24,669 nt of DNA from Candidatus Heimdallarchaeota archaeon (GCA_023135215.1 JAGLTP010000110.1:1-24669), one strand, 5' to 3'. Counted from the first letter of the stretch, positions 1 to 8,944 are shown. A program made the numbers and translations. Notes: generated from the sequence alone by a model not told the origin.

Positions 1-1564
1 ATTTATTCTTTTTGTATGCTATTTCTCCTCCTAAGATAGTATAAAGAATATCAACATCATGAAATTCTTCTAACTTAATATCATCCAAATTATGACTTAG
101 AATTACAAGGTCTGCTAATTTTCCAGGTTCGATTGTTCCCTTGATATGTTCTTCTCTAGCTGTTATTGCAGGATATATAGTATAGCATTTCATTGCTTCT
201 TCTAAGGTTAGTCGGAGTTCTGGATTTGAATGGAAAAGAGCACCCTTTATTCCATAGAGAGGACCTAAAGGCATGCCATCACTACCAAATGCAACAATAA
301 GATCGTTATCTAAAACCCATCTGAACGGATTATTTAACATTGTTCTTTCTTTGCCTAGCCTTTGTTCATACATACTGTTTACACCTACTAGTCCCCATCT
401 CCAAACGAAATTTGGTTGCATTGAGAAAACAAGGTTAAGCTTCTTTGATCTTTCAACATCCTCTTTTCTTAGAAGCTCTGCATGTTCAATACGATGTAAG
501 GCATGTCTACATTCCTCTTCATCTATATTCTTCTCAATACTCTCAATCACATCAGTAATAGCTCTATCCCCTATTGCGTGAGCTGCGATCTGCAGATTAG
601 CATTATGCACTTTAGTAATCATATCATCTAATTGCTTTTTGTCATAAAGAGCAAAACCTTTTTCTCCTTCTTTATCGTTATAATCTTCATAAACAGAAGC
701 TGATCTCGAGCTTATTGCTCCATCCGTCATCAATTTGCACGCACCAATTTTGAACCATTTATCTCCAAAATTCCTGTCAATTCCTACTTTGATTATTTCA
801 TCAATCATATCTTCATAGATTATACCATATACTCTCAATTTCAATTGATTGTTATCAATTAGATGCAGATAAACAGGCATAGATTCAAAAGTAATGTTAT
901 CATGAATTGAAGTAATCCCAAGTTCGATTGCTTCTTCCATTCCCATTGTTATACCCTTAATAAAATCATCAAAAGTTGGACGGATTTCTTTCTTATCAGA
1001 GAGTTCTACATCTCTCAATGTTCCTGTAATATTACCTTCCTCATCCAAATCAACACCAAGTTGTTGTTTAGAAAGTTCAAGCCTTTGAAATCCTAGACTA
1101 TTTACAGAAACCATGTGTCCTGAAACATGTCTTAGAATGACAGGATTATCTGGACTAATTGGATCCAAATCCTTTGCTAAAATATATCTCTGTTCTGGCC
1201 AATTACTTTGATCCCATGCTCTCCCTATTATCCATTCACCGGGAGATTTCTTTTTAATTTCGGATTCTACTAGTTCTAAAGCTTCATTCAAATTCTTTAC
1301 TTTACGAAGATCCAAGTATACTTTATTCAAACCTGTCCAAGGAATGTGAGTGTGAGCATCAATAAAACCAGGAATTACGGTATTGTCTTCAGCATCAATA
1401 ATAATAGTGTCCTTTCCTATCAATTGCTTTATTTGTTCTTTGTCACCTACTCTTACAATATGATCAGAGTAAATTGCAATAGTTTCTAATTTTTTATTAT
1501 CTTTATCTAAAGTCCAGACATTAGCATTTTGTATTACTAATGTTGCATGAATCTTACCTTCCAT
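1..1564 (-). CDS. YtcJ-like metal-dependent amidohydrolase (3' end cut by window edge)
   Basis: Cytoplasmic metal-dependent hydrolase of the amidohydrolase-3 (YtcJ) family, which cleaves C-N bonds of small amides; the substrate cannot be read from sequence. 521 codons are visible and run off the left edge without a stop. The family is usually about 520-550 residues, so only a few residues should be missing. Seen: the metal-binding GFIDAHTH strand (residues 66-73) after the typical small N-terminal beta domain, later HAIGDRAI and HRIEHAE (metal-binding His), and GSDGMPLGP (catalytic Asp) near the C-terminus. The ATG at 1564 is chosen because an ATG 4 bases upstream hits a stop at once and because a TATA element lies 27 bases upstream, implying a leaderless message. 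It is divergent from the DUF362 gene. Family is secure, specificity is not. Confidence 0.9.
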   Translation of the reverse strand, partial: MEGKIHATLVIQNANVWTLDKDNKKLETIAIYSDHIVRVGDKEQIKQLIGKDTIIIDAEDNTVIPGFIDAHTHIPWTGLNKVYLDLRKVKNLNEALELVESEIKKKSPGEWIIGRAWDQSNWPEQRYILAKDLDPISPDNPVILRHVSGHMVSVNSLGFQRLELSKQQLGVDLDEEGNITGTLRDVELSDKKEIRPTFDDFIKGITMGMEEAIELGITSIHDNITFESMPVYLHLIDNNQLKLRVYGIIYEDMIDEIIKVGIDRNFGDKWFKIGACKLMTDGAISSRSASVYEDYNDKEGEKGFALYDKKQLDDMITKVHNANLQIAAHAIGDRAITDVIESIEKNIDEEECRHALHRIEHAELLRKEDVERSKKLNLVFSMQPNFVWRWGLVGVNSMYEQRLGKERTMLNNPFRWVLDNDLIVAFGSDGMPLGPLYGIKGALFHSNPELRLTLEEAMKCYTIYPAITAREEHIKGTIEPGKLADLVILSHNLDDIKLEEFHDVDILYTILGGEIAYKKNK

Positions 1565-1586
1565 GCATTGGATTACACTTGAACTG

Positions 1587-1595
1587 TTTTAAATT
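1587..1595 (-). promoter_or_regulatory. TATA box of the amidohydrolase gene
   Basis: Reads AATTTAAAA on the minus strand, centred 27 bases before the ATG at 1564. That places the transcription start at or next to the start codon (leaderless). It is one half of a divergent promoter region of about 118 bases. Confidence 0.55.
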
Positions 1596-1645
1596 CTATT
1601 GTTGCAATATGAATACGGGCCTTTTCCTCTATTTCTAAAACTAAA

Positions 1646-1653
1646 TTTATATA
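1646..1653 (+). promoter_or_regulatory. TATA box of the DUF362 gene
   Basis: TTTATATA preceded by an A-rich stretch (AAAACTAAA) that could serve as a BRE. It is centred 33 bases before the ATG at 1683, predicting a leader of about 7 bases. Confidence 0.6.
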
Positions 1654-1682
1654 CTGATATTCTTCTTTGAACAAAGAGTAAA

Positions 1683-2579
1683 ATGACAAAGATATCATTA
1701 GTTATTACTGAAAACAGAGGAGAAGGTACTGTTAAAGCAATTGACCTTCTTGCTTTCAATCCAGTAAAAGGAAAAAAAGTTGTGTTAAAACCTAATTTCA
1801 ATACAGCTGATCCTCCTCCAGCTTCTACCTCAATAGATACATTGCGAGCACTGATATTTAAACTACAAAAAATGTATGCAAGATCAATAACTTTAGCGGA
1901 AAGAAGTGGTCCTGCAGATACTCACGAATGTCTTGAACAAAAAGGCATTTACAATTTAGCAGAAGAACTAGACTTCGAGATTGTAAATTTAGCGGAAGTT
2001 CCATTGGAAGATTATGTTCTTCTTAAACCTGAAAATAGCAACTGGGATAATGGCTTCCTGTTTGCTAAAATATATCATGAAGCTGAATGTATAGTTGAAA
2101 CTTGCTGTCTAAAAACCCATCAATTTGGAGGTCATTTCACTCTCTCTTTGAAAAATGCAACAGGTTTGGTTCCAAGAAGAAATTTGGATGGAAATGCTTA
2201 CATGAAAGAATTGCATAGTTCTCCTAAACAAAGATCTATGATAGCAGAGATAAACAGTGTGTTTAGTCCTGTGCTAATTGTTCTCGATGGAGTTTCAGTA
2301 TTTGTCGATGGGGGTCCAGCTAAAGGAACTCTAAAAGAAGCTAATGTGATGATTGCAGGAACTGATAGAATAGCAATTGATGCTGTTGGAGTCGCTATTC
2401 TTAGAATATTAGGAACAACTCCTGAGGTATCGGAAGGATCAATCTTTGAACAAGAGCAAATTGCACGTGCTGTAGAATTAAAGCTAGGAATATCTTCACC
2501 TGAAGAACTTGAAATCATAACAGATTCAGCTGAATCAGCAGAATTAGCAGAAAAAATCATACGAGAACTTCATAAATAG
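1683..2579 (+). CDS. DUF362 domain protein
   Basis: A 298-residue protein of the DUF362 family, whose molecular role is poorly known; members often occur fused to or near ferredoxin domains. Seen: the early VVLKPNFN strand (about residues 34-41) followed by a Pro-rich loop, CCLKTHQFGGHFTLSLKN (about 141-158), and the C-terminal LIVLDGVSVFVDGGP followed by AGTDRIAIDAVG, which together are the usual family landmarks. There are no CxxCxxC clusters, so this copy lacks a ferredoxin domain. No signal peptide or membrane segment is visible. The gene starts at the first ATG after a good TATA box. An MFS gene follows after 54 bases on the same strand, which may be co-transcribed. Family assignment is confident; function is unknown. 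Confidence 0.8.
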   Translation: MTKISLVITENRGEGTVKAIDLLAFNPVKGKKVVLKPNFNTADPPPASTSIDTLRALIFKLQKMYARSITLAERSGPADTHECLEQKGIYNLAEELDFEIVNLAEVPLEDYVLLKPENSNWDNGFLFAKIYHEAECIVETCCLKTHQFGGHFTLSLKNATGLVPRRNLDGNAYMKELHSSPKQRSMIAEINSVFSPVLIVLDGVSVFVDGGPAKGTLKEANVMIAGTDRIAIDAVGVAILRILGTTPEVSEGSIFEQEQIARAVELKLGISSPEELEIITDSAESAELAEKIIRELHK

Positions 2580-2633
2580 TGGATAGCTTGTTTAATTCTT
2601 AAACAACTCTTTAACATTGTAATTGGTGCGTAT

Positions 2634-3950
2634 ATGCAGGAAATAGATAGTGTAAATACTTGGCGACAAAGAACTAAAACCAATTTGAAAGAAATTTTCA
2701 AAGCTAATGATACAAGAGAAGTAGCAGTTTTTTTTACATCACAATTTGTTGGTTTTCTAGTTTTCTTGTCTCTTAGACAGATATTCCCACTTTACTTGCA
2801 GAAGACAACAGGTCTTACAGAGGAAGAAGTTGTAATTAAATGGGCAATTATTGTAGCTGCATACACATTCGGAGGGATAATTACAAGAATTCCTTCCGGA
2901 TTATTTATAGAAAAGATTGGGAGGAGAAATATGATAGTCATTTCCTATTTTCTAACAATTGGTTCAATTGTAGGGTTAGCTTTTACAAAAAATACAATCC
3001 TACTTGCAGTTCTTTTTATAATTCTACGTACTGGGAATAATAGTTTTGGTTTATCTAGTAGGTCATTGTTATCCGATTTGGAGACAAAATACAAAGGCTT
3101 CTATAACTCGATGATTTCAACGGCAGGAAGATTCGGGAGTTTGATAGGTACTATTGCTTTGGGAGTGTTATTGGACTTTTTTAAACCATACATAATGCTA
3201 GTTTTTGCAGGAATTTTAGCAGTAATTGGGTTAATAATATTTTTGTATATTTTTATAGAAGGCAAAGGTGAGGATAGATTTAAGAAAAGACAAGAAGTGA
3301 AATGGGCTGGAAATAAAGTAAGAATCAAACGCAAAGACTTCTTGAATAGCATTTTCATTTTCTTCTTTTTCGCATTTGTAATCTTCGGAATCATGGAAGG
3401 ATTCAGTAATCCAATATTTTCTTTATACGGTAAAAATGTCATTAATTTGTCAGACAGTCTTGTTGGAATATTAATTGGCCTTTCAAATATAAGTTTCATA
3501 TTAGTTGGACCGATTATTGGTCTTGCAATTTCTGACAGCAAGAAAATCGTAAATTCCCTCCTATTAGCAGCACCAATATTGTTGGCATGCAATTTCTTGA
3601 TGATTTTCCTTTTCCCATCAAATCAAATTGTATATACCGTTTTTCTATTTGTTCGAAATGTTGGACATGCCTTGTTCTTTCCAGTTGTTATGACCATTTT
3701 AACGTCTGAGTTATCAAAGGATCTATTTACTATATTATACTCTGTTATTACAACAGCTTTCTTCTTAGGTATAGCTGCTACAAGTTATTTTTCTGGGATT
3801 CTTTACACAACAAATATCACATATCCATGGTTGAGCTCCTTAGTCTCTGCTATATTACTGATTTTAGTAATGATAGCATATATTTTGTATAATAGAACAA
3901 GAGAAGTGACAGAAATAAAAAGAGAAGAGGATTTTGTGGATTTTAAATAG
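2634..3950 (+). CDS. Major facilitator superfamily transporter
   Basis: A 438-residue membrane transporter with about 12 hydrophobic segments in two halves, separated by a charged loop near residues 205-235 (EGKGEDRFKKRQ). The loop 2-3 signature of MFS, here GLFIEKIGRR at residues 89-98, is intact. A hydrophilic N-terminal tail of about 30 residues precedes the first helix. A Shine-Dalgarno-like GGTG lies 6 bases before the ATG. Close spacing to the ABC exporter genes downstream (20 bases) suggests a shared transcript and possibly a shared export role. The substrate is unknown; drug or metabolite efflux is only a guess. Confidence 0.85.
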   Translation: MQEIDSVNTWRQRTKTNLKEIFKANDTREVAVFFTSQFVGFLVFLSLRQIFPLYLQKTTGLTEEEVVIKWAIIVAAYTFGGIITRIPSGLFIEKIGRRNMIVISYFLTIGSIVGLAFTKNTILLAVLFIILRTGNNSFGLSSRSLLSDLETKYKGFYNSMISTAGRFGSLIGTIALGVLLDFFKPYIMLVFAGILAVIGLIIFLYIFIEGKGEDRFKKRQEVKWAGNKVRIKRKDFLNSIFIFFFFAFVIFGIMEGFSNPIFSLYGKNVINLSDSLVGILIGLSNISFILVGPIIGLAISDSKKIVNSLLLAAPILLACNFLMIFLFPSNQIVYTVFLFVRNVGHALFFPVVMTILTSELSKDLFTILYSVITTAFFLGIAATSYFSGILYTTNITYPWLSSLVSAILLILVMIAYILYNRTREVTEIKREEDFVDFK

Positions 3951-3970
3951 CATAATTCTGTAATATTAGT

Positions 3971-5014
3971 GTGTCAATCGAGATTCGAAATTTATCAAAA
4001 ACCTTCAATAGAAAGGGTAAAGAGATAAGAGCTTTAGACGACATCTCATTGAATATTAGAGAAGGGGAATTTATTGGACTTTTAGGACCAAATGGAGCAG
4101 GGAAAACAACTCTAACAAAGATTTTAACCACCTTACTCCTTCCAACATCCGGTGATGCATATATAGATGGTGTAAGTATACATGATGATAAAAAAATACG
4201 TAATATGGTTGGTTCAGTCTTTGGTGAAACAGGAGGAAGAAGTCTATATTACAGACTTTCCATATTCGATAATTTGCTATTCTACAGTACCCTGAGTGGT
4301 GTTAAAAAAACAGAAGCAAAAAAGAGAATTAATTCCTTACTGAATTTCTTTGATCTTGAATCTAAGAAGAATACACTTGTAATGAAATTATCAACTGGAA
4401 TGAAAGCTAAAGTTCTTTTGATACGAGCACTTATTCCTTTTCCAAAGGTGTTACTACTAGATGAGCCAACACTCGGATTCGATGCTGAAAGCTCTGAAAT
4501 TGCACGAGATTTACTTATGGAGTTTAATAGAGAATGTGGAACTACGATAGTCTTAACGAGTCATAATTTTCCTGAAATTGATGATTTAACATCAAGATTA
4601 GTCCTAATTGATAATGGACAAATCATTCAGGATTGTCCACCAGATATATTCAAAGAGTCAGTAGCACAACATTATGTTCATCTAGTATTCAGTCTCCCAT
4701 CATTTCACTATAAGAGTTTTGAAGATCTAATACATATTTCCGCAGGTGCAGAGATCTTATTTTTCATGGAAAAGGATTTGGACAACTTTATATTTGAAGT
4801 AAAGATAAGACCTATTAAATTCACTCTTAATGAAACTATTTCAAGACTTACTGTTCTAATTCTTAGGGCAGGAGGAGAAATCTTTCAAGTTGCGCCTCAT
4901 ATGCCAAGTTTAAAAGAATCTTTTCTTGCTTTTCTTGCAATTAATAAGCAAAAGGATGATTATACTCAATCGTTTGATGAAATGTTCTCTTTACCTTTTC
5001 AGGAGGAGGAATAA
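3971..5014 (+). CDS. ABC-2 type exporter ATPase
   Basis: ATP-binding subunit of an ABC-2 exporter, 347 residues, starting at a GTG; no in-frame ATG precedes the conserved N-terminus. Seen: Walker A GPNGAGKTT (39-47), signature LSTGM (140-144; the usual motif is LSGGQ, with LSTGM common in this subgroup), Walker B VLLLDEP (160-166) with catalytic Glu165, and H-loop TSHN with His198. The Q-loop position appears to be Glu86 (VFGETGG) rather than Gln. Residues from about 230 form a C-terminal extension of roughly 115 residues, as in many NatA/CcmA-like export ATPases. The next two genes encode its permeases, translationally coupled. Substrate unknown. Confidence 0.92.
   Translation: MSIEIRNLSKTFNRKGKEIRALDDISLNIREGEFIGLLGPNGAGKTTLTKILTTLLLPTSGDAYIDGVSIHDDKKIRNMVGSVFGETGGRSLYYRLSIFDNLLFYSTLSGVKKTEAKKRINSLLNFFDLESKKNTLVMKLSTGMKAKVLLIRALIPFPKVLLLDEPTLGFDAESSEIARDLLMEFNRECGTTIVLTSHNFPEIDDLTSRLVLIDNGQIIQDCPPDIFKESVAQHYVHLVFSLPSFHYKSFEDLIHISAGAEILFFMEKDLDNFIFEVKIRPIKFTLNETISRLTVLILRAGGEIFQVAPHMPSLKESFLAFLAINKQKDDYTQSFDEMFSLPFQEEE
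5001..5009 (+). promoter_or_regulatory. Strong Shine-Dalgarno site for the first permease gene
   Basis: AGGAGGAGG lies inside the last codons of the ATPase gene. No ATG, GTG or TTG follows at working distance in the permease frame. The only plausible start there is ATT at 5016, six bases after the site. Confidence 0.7.
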
Positions 5015-5015
5015 T

Positions 5016-5879
5016 ATTCATTTACAAGCTAGTGAGGTTGTTTCCTCTTTTATTCATATCAAGAAGGAGAGTACAGCATTATCCCGCGTTAGTGCTATTT
5101 TTCTAACACGAGTGAAAATGGCCTTTAATTACAAGAGCAGTCTTCTAATGACCCTTGTTCTCAATTTAGTAACAATTATGATGTATTTCTTCTTTAGCAG
5201 AATAAATCCAGAAATGCAAGTATTTGGTATTAATGCTACTTATTTCGAATTTGCTATTGTTGGATTATGTTTACAAATGGTTGTTGGAACTAGTCTAGGG
5301 ACAGTAAGTGCAAACATATACAATGAAATACTATCTGGGACATGGTCCTCAGTTCTTCTAAATTTCAATTTTATTGAATACTCAATTGGGACTACATTAG
5401 CAGGAGTTATGCTCTCTTCAATTTCTATCTTTGTAGCAATAGGTTTAGCATATCTGACAATCGGATTTTATTTGACGATTACTTTCCAAGAAGTGATGAT
5501 CCTTATTTTACTATTTATTCTCATTGTTCTTGCCCATATGTCAATTTCAATGCTTTTCGCGGCTTTCACAATATTCTATCAAAAAACTAGTAATTTGATA
5601 TCAATCTTATATCAACTTTCAAAAACCTTCAGCGGAGTAGTGTTTCCTGTAACACTATTGAGTGGATTTCCTCTATTGGTTTCAAAGAGTCTACCACTCA
5701 CGTATGGTCTTGAGACAATACATCAGCTTCTTTTTTCTCCAACACTGAATATGGACTACATCTATGTTAATTGCTTGATAATCATTAGTTTCATTGTTTT
5801 ACTAGGATCCATAGCTTATGGATTGGTATTCTTAAGTTTGAAAAATATAAGGAAAAATGGGAAAGTGGATTGGTATTGA
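5016..5879 (+). CDS. ABC-2 type exporter permease, first paralog (probable ATT start)
   Basis: Membrane subunit of the ABC exporter, 287 residues with about six hydrophobic segments, starting with a short cytoplasmic tail as usual for ABC-2 permeases. The start is unusual. The in-frame ATG at 4926 would overlap the ATPase gene by 89 bases and would add a tail absent from the sister permease. The next ATG at 5118 would remove conserved sequence that aligns with the sister (SRVSAIFLTRVKMAFNYKSS against KGLKALFVRNMKIIWQYKFS). The strong ribosome site at 5001-5009 points instead to ATT at 5016. The gene overlaps the next gene at its 3' end. Identity as a permease is secure; the start is inferred. 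Confidence 0.8.
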   Translation: MHLQASEVVSSFIHIKKESTALSRVSAIFLTRVKMAFNYKSSLLMTLVLNLVTIMMYFFFSRINPEMQVFGINATYFEFAIVGLCLQMVVGTSLGTVSANIYNEILSGTWSSVLLNFNFIEYSIGTTLAGVMLSSISIFVAIGLAYLTIGFYLTITFQEVMILILLFILIVLAHMSISMLFAAFTIFYQKTSNLISILYQLSKTFSGVVFPVTLLSGFPLLVSKSLPLTYGLETIHQLLFSPTLNMDYIYVNCLIIISFIVLLGSIAYGLVFLSLKNIRKNGKVDWY

Positions 5880-6763
5880 TATCCTTAAAAAATCCAGATG
5901 AAGTGATTAAGAAATTTCAAACACATGAATCTTCAACTTCATTCTCTAAAGGTCTAAAAGCACTTTTCGTAAGGAATATGAAAATAATTTGGCAGTATAA
6001 ATTTTCTCTTATAATGGGATTTGTAAATACCCTGATTGTAACTTCACTGTTCTTCTATATCTCCTTACTGGTACCTGATTTGCAGATGACTCAAGATGAT
6101 TATGCTGTGGACAGTATATCTTTCATTTTTGCGGGTGTTTTGTTATTAGAAATTTCCACAAAAATACTGATGAAATCTATGAATAGTTTTACAAGTGAGA
6201 TGAAACAAGGCACATTCGAAACACTAGCTACTCTACCTTTTGGATTACGAAGATATTTCGTATCCGAAATTGCTTTCGAGGTTTTGTATGGGGTATTGTT
6301 ATCAACTATTTACTTTGTACCAATTTTCTTTATTTTTCCAGTGTTTAGATCAGTTACAATAACTGTTGCTTCTTTCTTCTCTATGCTTTTAGTTGCTCTT
6401 TGTACAATATTATTTTTCTTTTCTCTATCTCTTCTTGCAGCGAATTTTACAATTCTTAACAAAAGGGGAAAAGAAATTGCTATGGTGCTGATAGGAATTA
6501 TGCATTTGTTAAGTGGAAGCTTGTTCCCTCTCCAACTCTTTCCTAAATGGTTGGAGTATATAGCTCTTGCTTCACCATTCACATTTGCTGTCAGAGCATT
6601 TCGTTTATGTCTTTTTGGCCAAGGAATCCTCACAGATAACATCATATGGGGGGCAATTGTTTTTCTTGTTCTGTCATCAATTGCTCTGATTGTTATTTTC
6701 TATTTCACTTTCAGTATTATCTATAGAAAAATCAGATCAACAGGGACTATACATGAATTCTGA
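5870..6763 (+). CDS. ABC-2 type exporter permease, second paralog
   Basis: Second membrane subunit, up to 297 residues with about six hydrophobic segments, clearly paralogous to the preceding permease in its N-terminal amphipathic region and helix layout; the pair probably forms a heterodimer. There is no ATG start: TTG codons at 5870 and 5876 are possible. The one at 5876 overlaps the previous stop as TTGA, a typical coupled arrangement, and may be the real start; the conserved sequence is the same either way. A conserved region near residues 222-242 (PLQLFPKWLEYIALASPFTF) is typical of ABC-2 permeases. The gene ends 7 bases from the convergent sugar-phosphate enzyme gene. Confidence 0.85.
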   Translation: MVLISLKNPDEVIKKFQTHESSTSFSKGLKALFVRNMKIIWQYKFSLIMGFVNTLIVTSLFFYISLLVPDLQMTQDDYAVDSISFIFAGVLLLEISTKILMKSMNSFTSEMKQGTFETLATLPFGLRRYFVSEIAFEVLYGVLLSTIYFVPIFFIFPVFRSVTITVASFFSMLLVALCTILFFFSLSLLAANFTILNKRGKEIAMVLIGIMHLLSGSLFPLQLFPKWLEYIALASPFTFAVRAFRLCLFGQGILTDNIIWGAIVFLVLSSIALIVIFYFTFSIIYRKIRSTGTIHEF

Positions 6764-6770
6764 CTTTACA

Positions 6771-7415
6771 TTATTTCAGAATAGCTAAAAATTGATTAAT
6801 AGAATTTAACACATCGCTAGATTGAGTAATTGCTCTTCCAATAATTATAATATCTGCCCCATTTTCCAATGCTTTCTGGCTTTTTTCTAGATCTAATCCT
6901 CCCGCAACAGCAATTAGAGTCTGGGGATATTCATCCCTTATTTTTTTAATAAGATCCCATGGATGCTCTTCTCGCTTCTCTTGATCAATCCCTCTATGAA
7001 ATAGGAGAACATCTGGTTTCTTATTTAATTTGCTCAATACATCTATAGGATCCTTTACATTCATCAAATCAAGAATTAAATCTGTTCTTCTTAAAATGCT
7101 TTCATCTATTGCTGATTCTATTGTTTCAACAGAAGCTAAACCGCTAATTGCTACAGCTTTAGCATTTTCTTCGGCAGCTATTTGAACCTCTAAAAATCCA
7201 ACATCCAAAGTTTTCATATCAGCTATGACATATGTATTGGCTTGAGCTTCAAATATATCTCTTATAATTTGAATACCAAATTTCTTGATCAAAGGAGTTC
7301 CTGCTTCGACTAAAATCTTTTCAGATTTGGGAATTTGAGAGAGAACTGATTTAAGTTGCTCTTTGTCAACTAAATCTAAAGCTATTTGAAGGTAAGGAGG
7401 ATTGGTTAATTTCAT
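6771..7415 (-). CDS. 3-Hexulose-6-phosphate synthase-type enzyme (HUMPS family)
   Basis: A 214-residue TIM-barrel enzyme of the OMP decarboxylase suprafamily. Hexulose-6-phosphate synthase interconverts ribulose 5-phosphate plus formaldehyde and hexulose 6-phosphate; many archaea run it in reverse to make ribulose 5-phosphate. Seen: the catalytic DxKxxD motif as DMKTLD (66-71), VEAGTPLIK (36-44), FHRGIDQ with His140, and the C-terminal phosphate-binding IAVAGGLD and IIIGRAI. The ATG at 7415 is preferred over an in-frame GTG at 7424 because it places LQIALDL where family members begin and it lies one base after the stop of the upstream nuclease gene, so the two are coupled. No phosphohexuloisomerase partner is in the window. 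Keto-gulonate phosphate decarboxylase is the main alternative. Confidence 0.85.
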   Translation of the reverse strand: MKLTNPPYLQIALDLVDKEQLKSVLSQIPKSEKILVEAGTPLIKKFGIQIIRDIFEAQANTYVIADMKTLDVGFLEVQIAAEENAKAVAISGLASVETIESAIDESILRRTDLILDLMNVKDPIDVLSKLNKKPDVLLFHRGIDQEKREEHPWDLIKKIRDEYPQTLIAVAGGLDLEKSQKALENGADIIIIGRAITQSSDVLNSINQFLAILK

Positions 7416-7416
7416 T

Positions 7417-8775
7417 CTATACACTTCTGAGTTTTTCCGGAAAACCTTCTTTTAGAAGTCTGGGTTGTGCTACATCTTTTACATAGTTTAATATATATTC
7501 TTGATTTCTTTTATCCCCATGAATTAGAATTATATCTCGTGCACCTGTTTTTTCCATTATGAGTTTCAAACCATCCACAGAACTATGACCAGAGTATGGA
7601 AATTTCATTATCTGCATTTCAAGATCAATTTGCTTTTTCTTTCCATAATCTGCAAATAGAGTTACTTTTCTTTCTCCATCATAGATTGCTCTACCAGTAG
7701 TACCGTCAACTTGGTATCCTGTAAAACCTAGAACATTGTTCTCATTAGTTCCAAGAAGTTCTAAGTAAGAATGAATTGGCCCTCCTTCTAACATTCCGGA
7801 GGTTGTAACAATAATAGAACCTTCTTCTTTATTTGATATATATTTCCTAGAAGTGCTAGTTCGTTCAGAAAGTGAAGGTACAGGTATGAAATTATCTTTT
7901 CTAAAGGGAGAGCTCATACCAGCTTCTTTGATCTGGGTTAGAAATCGTTTTGAAACCCAATTTTCACTTAGAAAATGTTCAGTAACCATATTCATGTGAT
8001 TTATCATACCGTCAATGTAAATTGGAATATCATCTAATTCTTGATCTAAAGCAAGTGTAATCAGTGTTTCTTGTGATCTACCTACTGCAAAAGAGGGTAG
8101 TATCATTTTGTTTCCTTCGTCTGCTATTTGCTTAGCTAAAAGTCTTAGACCTACATCGATTTTTTTTCTTTCGGGTACATACCGATCTCCATTTGTAGAT
8201 TCTATCAAAAGGACATCTATTTTCTCCTCCGGGAGATCATATCCGTCAAACATGGGAGTAACTCTATCATTTATATCCCCAGTATAGAGAATAAGTGTTC
8301 CATCCCAATCTATGAGAACTTGAGCAGCTCCAAGAACATGTCCAGCATTAAGAAATTCTGCGGTTATACCATCTGCAATTTTGAACTTTCGTTTATAATT
8401 ATGAGTTTTGATATTTTGATATACTTTATCTAAATCTCTTTCAGACCAATGTCTTCTTCCTTCAATTTTCAAGTGATCCAACCAAAGTTTATACACAACT
8501 TCCTTTGTTGGATCGGTCATGTGATAATCTCCCTTATAACCCTTCTTTGCCAGTTTTGGAACATAACCAGAATGATCTATATGTGCATGACTAAGAATGA
8601 ACGCGTCTAAGTTTTCTGCAATAGGATCAACACCAACAGGTGCTCTTGAGAGTTGTTTGGGAACAAGCTCAATTCCACAATCAAGAAGAATGCTTCGGTC
8701 TCTATCCCGAATAACGAAAGCACTTCTTCCAACATAATTTGTGGACCCGTGAGCAATGATTTCAATGTCATTCAT
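7417..8775 (-). CDS. Beta-CASP metallo-beta-lactamase ribonuclease (archaeal CPSF2-like)
   Basis: A 452-residue RNA endo/exonuclease of the CPSF73/RNase J group. Seen: HAHIDH (63-68, zinc ligands), NAGHVLGA with His146, YTGDIN with Asp167, then the beta-CASP insert with ESTNGDR (motif A, Glu192), SGHSS with His397 (motif B) and LIHGD with His419 (motif C). The N-terminal KH domains of aCPSF1, which would make the protein about 640 residues, are absent; this length fits the shorter archaeal aCPSF2 class. It is inferred to process or decay RNA in the cytoplasm. It heads a two-gene unit with the downstream hexulose-phosphate synthase. A weak TATA-like CTTTTAAC near 8802-8809 lies upstream. All active-site residues are present. 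Confidence 0.9.
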   Translation of the reverse strand: MNDIEIIAHGSTNYVGRSAFVIRDRDRSILLDCGIELVPKQLSRAPVGVDPIAENLDAFILSHAHIDHSGYVPKLAKKGYKGDYHMTDPTKEVVYKLWLDHLKIEGRRHWSERDLDKVYQNIKTHNYKRKFKIADGITAEFLNAGHVLGAAQVLIDWDGTLILYTGDINDRVTPMFDGYDLPEEKIDVLLIESTNGDRYVPERKKIDVGLRLLAKQIADEGNKMILPSFAVGRSQETLITLALDQELDDIPIYIDGMINHMNMVTEHFLSENWVSKRFLTQIKEAGMSSPFRKDNFIPVPSLSERTSTSRKYISNKEEGSIIVTTSGMLEGGPIHSYLELLGTNENNVLGFTGYQVDGTTGRAIYDGERKVTLFADYGKKKQIDLEMQIMKFPYSGHSSVDGLKLIMEKTGARDIILIHGDKRNQEYILNYVKDVAQPRLLKEGFPEKLRSV

Positions 8776-8917
8776 TTATTTCACTGTTTCGTAGTTTTTA
8801 GTTAAAAGCTTAGAAGACTAAGTGACCTCTTTAAAGCCTTAAATCGACGATTTCTTTTACTACTCTTAAAATTTCCCCTTTAGCCAATTACTAACTAACA
8901 AATTAATTTGAATACTC

Positions 8918-8927
8918 TTTTATATTA
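8918..8927 (+). promoter_or_regulatory. TATA box of the Vps22-like gene
   Basis: TTTTATATTA, centred 22-23 bases before the ATG at 8945 and 31-32 before the ATG at 8954. The spacing slightly favours initiation at the second ATG. Confidence 0.5.
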
Positions 8928-8944
8928 CGTTAGATAGATTCAGC

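Noticed and set aside
140..165. GGTTCGA motif resembling a tRNA T-loop
   Set aside because: It lies within the amidohydrolase coding sequence, with no acceptor or anticodon arms around it.
273..581. Plus-strand open frame of 102 codons inside the amidohydrolase region
   Set aside because: It lies antisense to conserved amidohydrolase sequence and its product shows no domain.
4926..5015. ATG start of the first permease at 4926
   Set aside because: It would overlap the ATPase gene by 89 bases, ignores the AGGAGGAGG site, and adds residues not present in the sister permease.
8809..8822. Small palindrome (CTTAG/CTAAG) upstream of the nuclease gene
   Set aside because: A 5-bp stem is expected by chance in AT-rich DNA and its placement gives no operator logic.
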